This document shows, in pieces, positions 11,046 through 18,023 of a DNA stretch of 64,000 nucleotides. This stretch comes from HGM11368 sp051883455 (lineage in GTDB: Bacteria > Bacillota > Clostridia > Christensenellales > UBA3700). A model generated the notes under the pieces. The model did no database searches. It worked only from the letters and a program-made list of their open reading frames with translations, and was not told the DNA's origin. The stretch is taken from positions 21,923 through 85,922 of the forward strand of contig JBJETT010000010.1 in NCBI GenBank assembly GCA_051883455.1, written 5' to 3'. The translations under genes and the position numbers were made by a program. How positions within the stretch are numbered: the stretch's first letter is position 1; each line of letters opens with the position of its first letter.

Positions 11046-12221
11046 ATGAAATGTGATTTTGACGTAATTATCATAGGCGGAGGTGTGTCAGGCATCGTTT
11101 GTGCCATAGAGTGTGCTGGCAACAAGCGAGTTGCTTTGATTGAGGCGGGCGAGAAGATTGGCAAAAAAATTCTTGTCAGTGGCAACGGCAGATGCAACCT
11201 CTCCAACGAAGATATAGGGGTAGAGCACTACAATAGTGAGTTTGTAGCGCCTATTTTGACGCGATACGATTGTCAAAAAGTGAGGGACAAACTATTGGAA
11301 TACGGGCTAGTGACCAAGAGCGAAGAGGGGAGGATATACCCTTATAGCGAAAGCGCTACCGCCGTACTCAACGTGTTTTTGTCTGCGCTCAGAAGACGAG
11401 GCGTCTGTGTGATGACCAAGACTTTGGCAACAAAGATTGTGCCCGACGAAGACGGGTGGAGAGTCGTCACCGACCAAGGTGCTTTTCGTGCCGACAAGGT
11501 CGTGCTGGCAACCGGTTCCAAAGCTACCTTTGGATTGGCAAGTTACGATTTGGTCAAGCCTCTAGGTATACCTACCACCGCGCTTAATCCTACTCTGGTC
11601 GTCCTAAAGAGCAAGAGCGTCAAAGGAGCGAGCGGCGTGAGATGCAAGGTGCAAAGTTACGTCGAGATTGACGACGTAATATATCCGACCTACAAGGGCG
11701 AATACCTATTTAAGGACGGGGCTATCTCGGGTGTGCTTGCCCTCATTCAGTCGTCGCACGTTGCTAGGGCTAGTAGGCGTGGATACAAGCGTTGCGCATT
11801 GCATATAGACTTTGTGCCCGATATGACCAAGAAACAACTTGCAAGCTATATAATCGACTCGTACGACCCTCGTGGCAATATATTGGAAGGATTACTGCAT
11901 AAGGCTATCGTAGCCAATATAATGGCGCACGTGAGCATGGACAGGTCGCTTATTATGTCTGACGTCAAGGCTAACGCGATAGCCGAGAAGTGCAAAGATT
12001 ACGTGGCGGAGATAGACGGAACGCTAGGGCTTAGTCTTGCTCAAGCGGTATGTGGCGGACTTAGTCTGGATTGCTTTGACAACGAAACGTTAGAGAGCAA
12101 AGCTTGCATGGGACTGTACGCTACGGGAGAGGTGCTGGACGTGGACGGAGAATGCGGTGGGTACAATATCCATTGGGCAATAGCCAGCGGGCTAGCGGTT
12201 GCGGAGGATATAAATGCTTAA
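11046..12221 (+). CDS. FAD-dependent oxidoreductase, BaiN/HI0933 family
   Basis: 391 residues from ATG 11046. A longer frame opens at 10959, but the N-terminal FAD-binding motif 'DVIIIGGGVSGI' begins right after ATG 11046, which also fits the promoter. Other family features are 'GKKILVSGNGRCN' and the C-terminal 'GLYATGEVLDVDGECGGYN', both typical of the HI0933-like NAD(P)/FAD oxidoreductases (COG2081). The substrate is unknown; members have been linked to bile-acid dehydroxylation, but nothing here proves that. It overlaps the next flavoprotein gene by 8 nt, so the two are translationally linked. The mRNA is predicted to be leaderless. Confidence 0.85.
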   Translation: MKCDFDVIIIGGGVSGIVCAIECAGNKRVALIEAGEKIGKKILVSGNGRCNLSNEDIGVEHYNSEFVAPILTRYDCQKVRDKLLEYGLVTKSEEGRIYPYSESATAVLNVFLSALRRRGVCVMTKTLATKIVPDEDGWRVVTDQGAFRADKVVLATGSKATFGLASYDLVKPLGIPTTALNPTLVVLKSKSVKGASGVRCKVQSYVEIDDVIYPTYKGEYLFKDGAISGVLALIQSSHVARASRRGYKRCALHIDFVPDMTKKQLASYIIDSYDPRGNILEGLLHKAIVANIMAHVSMDRSLIMSDVKANAIAEKCKDYVAEIDGTLGLSLAQAVCGGLSLDCFDNETLESKACMGLYATGEVLDVDGECGGYNIHWAIASGLAVAEDINA

Positions 12222-13803
12222 GGTCAACAACGTCAAAGTGCCTACTATTTTTAGCGATGCGGACGTGCTAAATTGTCTCTCGCATACTTTGAGGGTCAAA
12301 CCAAGCCGCATCAAAAGCTGGGAGCTAGCAAAAAAATCTTTGGATTGTCGCAAGAGAGACGACATAAAATACGTGCTAAGCGTGTTGGTGCAGCTAGACA
12401 ACGAGAGTGATTATTTGAGACACAATCCAAAGGCAAACGAAATGATTTTCGTGCCTAATAAGTCAACGATACGAGAACTACTCGCCGATACTAAGGTCAA
12501 TCCGCTTGTTCGTCCAATAGTGGTGGGTAGTGGTCCTGCGGGTATGTTTGCCGCGCTGACCTTGGCTATTGCGGGAGCAAGACCTATCGTCGTGGAGAGA
12601 GGCAAGAGCGTCAAAGAAAGACAAGCCGACGTCCAGGCTTTTTGGCAAGGCGGCGAGCTCAATCCCGAGAGCAATATTCAATTCGGTGAGGGCGGAGCAG
12701 GTACTTTTAGCGACGGCAAACTCAATACGGGTATCGCAACCGAAAAAATCGGAATGGTTTTGAGTGAACTCGTTGAAGCGGGTGCGCCTGTCAATATCAA
12801 GTGGGACGCCAAGCCTCATATAGGCACGGATATCTTGGCAGAATGCGTGCAAAATATTAGGAAACGAATTGAGGAATTGGGTGGAGAATACCGATTTGAG
12901 ACCAAGCTCGTAGACGTCAAGAAAAGGGACGGCAAACTGTGTGGTGTGACGCTACAACGTGACGGACAAGAATACGATTTGCCGTGCAACGTGTGCGTGC
13001 TTGCTATAGGACATAGCGCCAGAGATACCTTCGAGATGCTGTCGGGCAGAGTGATGATGGAGCAAAAGGCATTTTCGATAGGCGTGCGTATAGAACATTT
13101 GCAGCGCAATATCAATCGCGCTCAATACGGGCGTGACGCCAAAGAGTTGGGGGCTAGCGATTACAAACTAGCCGCTCACTTGGACAGCGGAAGGTCGTGC
13201 TATACCTTTTGTATGTGCCCCGGTGGCTACGTCGTTGCGGCTGCTTCGGAGCAAGGTGGTGTGGTAACCAACGGAATGAGTTATCACGATAGAGACGGCG
13301 TCAACGCCAACAGTGCATTGCTAGTGGGCGTTTCGCCAGCCGATTTTGAAGGTCAAAACGTGCTTGCGGGAGTGGAATTTCAGCGAAAATACGAGCGATT
13401 GGCTTATGCCGTTTCTTCTTCGTACAAGGCGCCGTGTCAGAGAGTGGGCGACTTTATTTCGGGCAAGTCTACAAGCAAGTTGGGGGAGGTAAAACCCACC
13501 TATTTGCCGGGAGTAGAGCTGAGCGACCTCAGAGCGTGTCTACCTAACTACGTAGTGAGCGGTATCAAAGAGGCGATAGGGATATTCGATAGCAAAATTA
13601 AGGGCTTTGGCAACGAAGACGCGCTGTTGACGGGTGTGGAAACTCGTTCGAGCTCGCCCGTGAGAATTTTGAGGGACGAGTACGGCAACAGCTCGGTGGA
13701 GGGCTTAATCCCTTGTGGCGAGGGTGCGGGCTATGCCGGCGGAATTACCTCGGCATGCGTAGACGGTATCAATATGGCGCTCAAAGCAATAAGACAGTTG
13801 TGA
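12214..13803 (+). CDS. FAD-dependent dehydrogenase of the COG2509 type
   Basis: 529 residues. GGAGG upstream of ATG 12214 lies inside the end of the preceding gene. An N-terminal domain of about 95 residues ('IKSWELAKKSLDCRKR') precedes the dinucleotide-binding motif 'PIVVGSGPAGMFAALTLA' near residue 105. 'GGAGTFSDGKLNTG' and the C-terminal 'GEGAGYAGGITSACVDG' are typical of these uncharacterised NAD(P)/FAD dehydrogenases. It pairs with the upstream HI0933-like flavoprotein in a two-gene operon. The electron donor and substrate cannot be read from the sequence. Confidence 0.85.
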   Translation: MLKVNNVKVPTIFSDADVLNCLSHTLRVKPSRIKSWELAKKSLDCRKRDDIKYVLSVLVQLDNESDYLRHNPKANEMIFVPNKSTIRELLADTKVNPLVRPIVVGSGPAGMFAALTLAIAGARPIVVERGKSVKERQADVQAFWQGGELNPESNIQFGEGGAGTFSDGKLNTGIATEKIGMVLSELVEAGAPVNIKWDAKPHIGTDILAECVQNIRKRIEELGGEYRFETKLVDVKKRDGKLCGVTLQRDGQEYDLPCNVCVLAIGHSARDTFEMLSGRVMMEQKAFSIGVRIEHLQRNINRAQYGRDAKELGASDYKLAAHLDSGRSCYTFCMCPGGYVVAAASEQGGVVTNGMSYHDRDGVNANSALLVGVSPADFEGQNVLAGVEFQRKYERLAYAVSSSYKAPCQRVGDFISGKSTSKLGEVKPTYLPGVELSDLRACLPNYVVSGIKEAIGIFDSKIKGFGNEDALLTGVETRSSSPVRILRDEYGNSSVEGLIPCGEGAGYAGGITSACVDGINMALKAIRQL

Positions 13804-13840
13804 AAAAGAGATATCGGCAGTTTTTATACAAAAATTGGTA

Positions 13841-13869
13841 TTGATATATCGCCCACGCTGTGATATAAT
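13841..13869 (+). promoter_or_regulatory. Promoter of the BspA-like gene
   Basis: TTGATA at 13841-13846, a 17-bp spacer, and TATAAT at 13864-13869. The expected start lies about 22 nt before ATG 13898, leaving room for the GGAG ribosome binding site. This is a conventional leadered promoter, in contrast to the leaderless ones. Confidence 0.75.
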
Positions 13870-13897
13870 AAATTGATAAAAGATTTTGGAGAACGAA

Positions 13898-15607
13898 ATG
13901 AGCAAAAACGCAAGAATAATCACTTTGGCTACCCTTTTGATAGTGGCAATAGTCGCCTCTATCGTAATGGTAATAGTGTTTGCAACCAAGCACGGTGACC
14001 AGAGTTCCAGCGGAAATTTTGAATATACCACTTCGGGCTTGACGTGTACTATAACGGGCTACACGGGTGATGACGAAACGGTTTATATTCCGGAGAGAAT
14101 TGCCGGTAAGAAGGTCGTGGCTGTCAAAGAAGGCGCGTTTAAGGGCAAAAGCGTCGTCAATATTGAGTTCAACGGTAATTTTAGCGATATAAGCCTTGGC
14201 GACGGCGTGTTTTCTAATATGTCGTCTTTGATATACGTCAAACTACCTCAAGGTTTGACTAAAATTCCTAACAAGGCTTTTTATGATTGCAAAAAGCTTA
14301 CGCACGTGACTATTCCGTCCACCGTGCAAAGCATTGGCGATTATGCCTTTTACAACTGCTCGGCACTCGTTTATTCGGGAGCTGGCGAAGACGACGGAAT
14401 GATTCTTCCTACAGACCTTCTCAAAGTCGGCAAATACGCCTTTTACGGTTGCAACGCAATAGCTAAGCTTACCCTCAACGACAAGCTGGAAAGTATTGAA
14501 GAATACGCCTTTAATAAGGCTAGCAACCTCAAGTCGTTGACAGTGGGAGTGGCAAGCTTGTTGACCACTATAGGCGACCACGCGTTCGACTCGGCAAAAC
14601 TTGAATCTACTACTTCCAATAAAATCGTATTCCCTAAGCTAGAGAATATCGGCAAATATGCCTTTGCCAACAACTCTTCTTACTTCAATTATTTTTACCT
14701 TGGCAAGAGCGTCAAGATGGTAGACGACTACGCTTTTTCGGGCTGTGGCAACCTTACCACGGTGCATTACGACAAGGATATAGCTTTGACTAGCATGGGC
14801 AAAGGCGTATTTTTCAACGATAGCGCTTTGGCTACTATTCAAGCCGAGGACAGTGCTTTGTCCGATCCTAACGCTTTGCCTGACAGTATGACGGCAATAC
14901 CCGAATTGGCTTTTAGTGGCTGCTACAATTTGCTCAACAAAAAAGACTTCGTTATCGGTAAAAACGTGAGCGAGATAGGTAGTGGTGCCTTTGCAATATA
15001 CAATAGCACTTACACTTCGAGAGCAACGCTTACTATATACGAACTCAAAGTCGACGCTCAAAACGAAAACTTTAAGATGCAAGCGCTCGTGGGCTTCAAA
15101 AGACCTAATACTAGCGAATTGTCAAGGACTAGACACAGCTTGCTTATGGACAAGAGTGGTCAAACCTTGATTGCCTATATAGGCACCTATACGACATTCG
15201 AGCGTACGAGCGAGGGTGAGTATAACGGTTGTTATAGACTAGATCCGTCCGACCTCAACAGCAAGGCTCGCAACGCTTTTACGTTCCTTGACGCCGAAGA
15301 GATACGCAATAGCTTGACGACGATAGGCGATTACGCATTTGCGGGAGTGAGATTTGATAGAATTTATATCGTACCGGGGGTAAAGAATATCGGTAACTTT
15401 GCCTTTAAGGGTAGCGATATAGACGTCGTTTTGTTCGGAGCCAACGATTGCACCTTTGCGCAAGATACCTTTGACGGAATGCAGAGCGATTTGACCGTGT
15501 ATTTGATGAAAGGTACATCCGGTGGACTCGTGCAAGAGCAAGTGGGAGAAATGATAGAAGACGACGTAAAGATCGAATTTGGCTGGATGGACGAAATGTT
15601 CAAATAA
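13898..15607 (+). CDS. BspA-type leucine-rich-repeat surface protein
   Basis: 569 residues from ATG 13898, with GGAG at 13888-13891; an in-frame TTG at 13886 overlaps that ribosome binding site and is rejected. A single N-terminal hydrophobic segment (about residues 7-28) acts as a signal anchor. The body is a run of about 23-residue LRR_5 units ('IPSTVQSIGDYAFYNCSAL', 'IGDHAF', 'IGKYAF', 'VDDYAF'), the hallmark of BspA-like proteins often found on gut and oral bacteria and implicated in adhesion. The second half is less regular. It forms a single-gene unit with its own promoter and terminator. Confidence 0.85.
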   Translation: MSKNARIITLATLLIVAIVASIVMVIVFATKHGDQSSSGNFEYTTSGLTCTITGYTGDDETVYIPERIAGKKVVAVKEGAFKGKSVVNIEFNGNFSDISLGDGVFSNMSSLIYVKLPQGLTKIPNKAFYDCKKLTHVTIPSTVQSIGDYAFYNCSALVYSGAGEDDGMILPTDLLKVGKYAFYGCNAIAKLTLNDKLESIEEYAFNKASNLKSLTVGVASLLTTIGDHAFDSAKLESTTSNKIVFPKLENIGKYAFANNSSYFNYFYLGKSVKMVDDYAFSGCGNLTTVHYDKDIALTSMGKGVFFNDSALATIQAEDSALSDPNALPDSMTAIPELAFSGCYNLLNKKDFVIGKNVSEIGSGAFAIYNSTYTSRATLTIYELKVDAQNENFKMQALVGFKRPNTSELSRTRHSLLMDKSGQTLIAYIGTYTTFERTSEGEYNGCYRLDPSDLNSKARNAFTFLDAEEIRNSLTTIGDYAFAGVRFDRIYIVPGVKNIGNFAFKGSDIDVVLFGANDCTFAQDTFDGMQSDLTVYLMKGTSGGLVQEQVGEMIEDDVKIEFGWMDEMFK

Positions 15608-15619
15608 TAATCATTGACA

Positions 15620-15653
15620 AAAGAGCCAAAGCAACGACGGTTGGCTCTTTTTG
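15620..15653 (+). terminator. Terminator of the BspA-like gene
   Basis: AAGAGCCAA pairs with TTGGCTCTT around an 11-nt loop and is followed by a T run. Confidence 0.8.
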
Positions 15654-15656
15654 ATT

Positions 15657-15684
15657 AAAAAAGTCGATACGTATCGGCTTTTTT
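15657..15684. repeat. Intergenic palindrome, CGATACGTATCG family, copy 1
   Basis: The core CGATACGTATCG at 15665-15676 is flanked by A6-G-T on the left and G-C-T6 on the right, forming a near-perfect 28-bp palindrome. It could act as a bidirectional terminator or as a protein-binding site. It lies after the BspA gene terminator. Confidence 0.7.
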
Positions 15685-15769
15685 AATTTTTTAGTCAAAA
15701 AATGCTAACCAATATTATTGAGACAAAGCGTATAAAATATTTGAAGACTTAGGAGAAAAAATACGTTAT

Positions 15770-15805
15770 GCAAGTCGTACTTGACAAAATGCAAGTATTA
15801 CTTGC
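15770..15805 (+). promoter_or_regulatory. Paired inverted-repeat operator A upstream of the XRE regulator
   Basis: Two inverted repeats of the type GCAAG-N5-CTTG start 21 bp apart (15770-15783 and 15791-15805), so both lie on the same face of the helix. Immediately after the second copy is a -35-like TTGATA (15806-15811), with TATATT 17 bp further on; an alternative TTGGTT/TATAAT pair lies at 15817-15845. The same arrangement recurs at 16896-16931. It probably binds the XRE protein encoded just downstream, although an RNA role is possible. Confidence 0.65.
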
Positions 15806-15816
15806 TTGATAATTGA

Positions 15817-15845
15817 TTGGTTATGATGTATATTTACTATATAAT
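15817..15845 (+). promoter_or_regulatory. Promoter of the XRE cassette
   Basis: TTGGTT (15817-15822), a 17-bp spacer, and TATAAT (15840-15845), followed by a 5' UTR with TAGGAG before ATG 15881. An overlapping TTGATA/TATATT pair at 15806-15834 is an alternative. Confidence 0.55.
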
Positions 15846-15880
15846 TTATACGTATTTGAAAAGTGGTATGTAGGAGAAAA

Positions 15881-16411
15881 ATGAACGCGCTGGGAGAAAA
15901 AATAAAAGAACTGAGGAAGAAAAAGGGGCTATCGCAAAGCGAACTAGCCGAATTGGTCGGAGTCACCAGACAGGCGTTGTCGGGCTGGGAAAACGGGGCT
16001 TATCTACCCGATTATACTAGTATCGTTTTGTTGTGCAAGGTATTGGAAACCGACGCCAATACTCTATACGGCATGCAGTCGCCACGTGCAAGCGTAGACG
16101 AAAAGAAAACCGACAATACGCAAGTCCAACAATATAAACCAAAAAGGATAAATCCAATCTTCAAGATTGTATTGCAAAGTATAGCGGTAGCTTTGATATT
16201 GTTCGTGGGCGGAGTAGCGTCTATGCCATTTTTTGACGGACCCAACAGCAACAAAATATATTCCGTTACTATAGGATTGTCGGACGGTGATAAGATGAAA
16301 ATCGTAGCAATCGTATGCCTAATAGTGTCAGTATCGTTGATAGTCAACGTTGTCAAAAGCATTGTCATTTACGTTAAATCTAAAAAACAAGGAGATATAT
16401 TAAATGACTAA
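15881..16411 (+). CDS. XRE-family regulator with C-terminal membrane segments
   Basis: 176 residues from ATG 15881 (TAGGAG at 15871-15876). Residues about 1-65 are a clear helix-turn-helix of the XRE/Cro type ('SQSELAELVGVTRQALSGWENG'). After a polar linker, two hydrophobic stretches follow: about residues 95-117, and 140-165 ('MKIVAIVCLIVSVSLIVNVV'). The regulator is therefore likely tethered to the membrane with its DNA-binding domain inside the cell. It overlaps the next gene by 8 nt. The paired inverted repeats in front of its promoter suggest that it controls itself. Its signal is unknown. Confidence 0.8.
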   Translation: MNALGEKIKELRKKKGLSQSELAELVGVTRQALSGWENGAYLPDYTSIVLLCKVLETDANTLYGMQSPRASVDEKKTDNTQVQQYKPKRINPIFKIVLQSIAVALILFVGGVASMPFFDGPNSNKIYSVTIGLSDGDKMKIVAIVCLIVSVSLIVNVVKSIVIYVKSKKQGDILND

Positions 16412-16871
16412 TCAAAAAACTAAATTATTTGCAAGAATTGCCTTACTTTGCATTTTTATTTTGACTTCGGCTTTTGTTTGTTGTATCAACGAAAGCGTCG
16501 TAGCCGAACAAGATGATAAAGATTCGAGCACTTTTGGATTATTTACCAACATATCCGTTGATATAAGCGGAAGTAACGGAGTAATAACGGCTACGGCAAA
16601 GAATGAATTTACTCTAGGCTATTCTACTATTCCAACTTACGTTAGACTATATTGTAGCGAGAGCCCACAACAAAGTTATAGCAACATGACGTTGAAAAGT
16701 GAAGCGTACGTGTCTGACCTGGATATTGGCAAGACGCTTACCGCGACTTATTCTACCCAAGGACAAACGTTGTATTGGAAGGCGGTTGTCGTGTACAAAA
16801 AGGATAGTAGCGATTGGAAAACGATTGAGACGGCAAGTATTCTATTTGACGGCAACGGCAATAAGATATAA
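16404..16871 (+). CDS. Small secreted protein co-transcribed with the XRE regulator
   Basis: 155 residues; AAGGAG upstream of ATG 16404 lies inside the regulator gene. The N-terminus is a signal peptide with hydrophobic residues about 10-28, containing 'VCC' and followed by 'VVAEQ'. The mature part is Thr/Ser-rich and beta-like ('GVITATAKNEFTLGYSTIPTYV') with several aromatic residues. I recognise no family. Tight coupling to a membrane-bound regulator suggests a sensed or regulated export product, but this is inference. A second copy of the operator pair follows 24 nt after its stop. Confidence 0.65.
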   Translation: MTNQKTKLFARIALLCIFILTSAFVCCINESVVAEQDDKDSSTFGLFTNISVDISGSNGVITATAKNEFTLGYSTIPTYVRLYCSESPQQSYSNMTLKSEAYVSDLDIGKTLTATYSTQGQTLYWKAVVVYKKDSSDWKTIETASILFDGNGNKI

Positions 16872-16895
16872 CGATTGGTCAATTTTTGTACGAAT

Positions 16896-16931
16896 GCAAG
16901 CAATGCTTGACAAAATGCAAGTATTGCTTGC
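16896..16931 (+). promoter_or_regulatory. Paired inverted-repeat operator B
   Basis: Two GCAAG-N5-CTTG repeats (16896-16909 and 16917-16931), again 21 bp apart, nearly identical to operator A. TTGAAA (16932-16937) and TAATAT (16955-16960) follow with a 17-bp spacer, giving the same operator-to-promoter geometry as in A. In the first repeat the arms change from CAAGT/ACTTG to CAAGC/GCTTG, a paired change that keeps the palindrome. Confidence 0.65.
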
Positions 16932-17111
16932 TTGAAAAAACAGTTGAGTAATGATAATATTGATACAGATAAGGATATCAAGCAAATAATTCAAGAAGTG
17001 CTAAAGGAGCAAAAGAAAAGCGTGTTTTGGCAAGAGGTGATATTCGCCAGCCTCGTCGCAATAATCTTCTTGTTGATAGTATCGTTGTTGTGTATTACGG
17101 AGACAATATAG
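16932..17111 (+). CDS. Candidate 59-residue single-pass membrane protein
   Basis: An open frame from TTG 16932 to TAG 17109-17111 encodes a charged N-terminal half (rich in K, D, E, Q) and a strong hydrophobic helix ('VIFASLVAIIFLLIVSLL') near the C-terminus. The composition is protein-like, but the start is uncertain. TTG 16932 coincides with the proposed -35 of operator B and has no ribosome binding site; in-frame GTG codons at 16998 and 17022 are alternatives, the latter following AAAGGAG at 17003-17009 at a long spacing. It may be the regulated output of the second operator, or a decayed copy of a larger gene. Confidence 0.4.
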   Translation: MKKQLSNDNIDTDKDIKQIIQEVLKEQKKSVFWQEVIFASLVAIIFLLIVSLLCITETI

Positions 17112-17154
17112 CCAACGCATAAAATAGACATTATTTCATTATTTTTTTCCTCTA

Positions 17155-17190
17155 AAAAGAGCAAGCGGGATTAGACGTTTGCTCTTTTTT
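17155..17190. terminator. Bidirectional terminator between convergent genes
   Basis: AAGAGCAAGCG pairs with CGTTTGCTCTT, with a T run on one side and an A run on the other, so it can serve both the plus-strand cassette and the minus-strand SDR gene. Confidence 0.8.
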
Positions 17191-17235
17191 ATTGATTATG
17201 GGGTAATAACTTTGGGGACCAATTTAGAAAGCTTT

Positions 17236-17967
17236 TTAAGTATTCCAACCGCCGTTGATTGATAGCACTTGTCCGTTGATATAGCTAGCTTCGTCGCTTG
17301 CCAGCCACAACACCGCCTTGGCTATATCTTCGGCACGCCCTATCCTTTGACAAGGTATATCGTCTATTATATTCTGCACGTCGCTTGTACTTAGACGAGC
17401 GTTCATATCCGTATCTATTATGCCGGGGGCGATGCAGTTGACCCTGATACCGTTGTAGCCGAGTTCTTTTGCCATTGCCTTGCTAAAAGCAATTACGCCT
17501 CCCTTGGTTGCGGAGTAGACGGCTTCGCAAGAACCGCCTATCTCGCCCCATATCGAGGAAATATTGACGATATTGCCCGACTGATTGGAGAGCATACCTT
17601 TAGCGACTTTTTGGGTCATTACGATTGTGCCCGTAAGATTGACGGCAATAGTATCGTTGATTTGCTCGATAGGCATATCTATGAGCAGTCCGCTCGTAGA
17701 TATCCCCGCGTTGTTGACGAGTAGGTCAACTTTGCCCCATCTATCAAGGGTAAACCTAACGAGTGCCTCTGCTTGCGCCTCGTCGGATACGTCTGCCTTG
17801 TAGCATACTGCCGATAGCCCTTGCGCCGTCAGCTCGTCGACAAGTGCCTTGGCTTGGTCTTCCGAGTGGTTGTAATTGATTACCACGTTGTAGTCGTTTT
17901 GGGCAAGAAGGGTGGCGATTGCTTTGCCTATGCCCCTACTTGCGCCCGTAATAATTGCCGTTTTCAT
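17236..17967 (-). CDS. Short-chain dehydrogenase/reductase, FabG-like
   Basis: 243 residues, the usual length for classical SDRs. The NAD(P) motif TGASRGIG is at residues 7-14, NNAG at 85-88, the catalytic Ser at 137/138, Tyr151 and Lys155 in YSATK, and Asn110. The C-terminus 'SYINGQVLSINGGWNT' is typical of 3-oxoacyl-ACP reductases. There is no fab operon around it, so a role in fatty-acid synthesis is possible but unproven; it may act on another ketone substrate. It is divergently transcribed from the helicase gene, and the ATG follows its -10 box by exactly 6 nt (leaderless). Confidence 0.85.
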   Translation of the reverse strand: MKTAIITGASRGIGKAIATLLAQNDYNVVINYNHSEDQAKALVDELTAQGLSAVCYKADVSDEAQAEALVRFTLDRWGKVDLLVNNAGISTSGLLIDMPIEQINDTIAVNLTGTIVMTQKVAKGMLSNQSGNIVNISSIWGEIGGSCEAVYSATKGGVIAFSKAMAKELGYNGIRVNCIAPGIIDTDMNARLSTSDVQNIIDDIPCQRIGRAEDIAKAVLWLASDEASYINGQVLSINGGWNT

Positions 17968-17973
17968 ACTTCA

Positions 17974-18002
17974 ATTATAACCAACCAGTTGAAGAAAAGC
18001 AA
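17974..18002 (-). promoter_or_regulatory. Leaderless promoter of the SDR gene
   Basis: On the minus strand: TTGCTT (17997-18002), 17-bp spacer, TATAAT (17974-17979), six bases, ATG. There is no Shine-Dalgarno. It overlaps the helicase promoter, which fires the other way. Confidence 0.75.
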
Positions 18003-18017
18003 CTTTTGGTGTATATT
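17989..18017 (+). promoter_or_regulatory. Leaderless promoter of the DEAD-box helicase
   Basis: TTGAAG (17989-17994), 17-bp spacer, TATATT (18012-18017), six bases, ATG 18024. The two divergent promoters share one 56-bp intergenic space, so polymerases at the two sites would probably exclude each other. Confidence 0.7.
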
Positions 18018-18023
18018 ATACGT

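Noticed and set aside
15770..16931. Possible CRISPR array from the GCAAG-N5-CTTG repeats
   Set aside because: There are only two copies per block, units of 21 bp with no unique spacers, and no cas genes. The promoter-proximal placement fits operators better.
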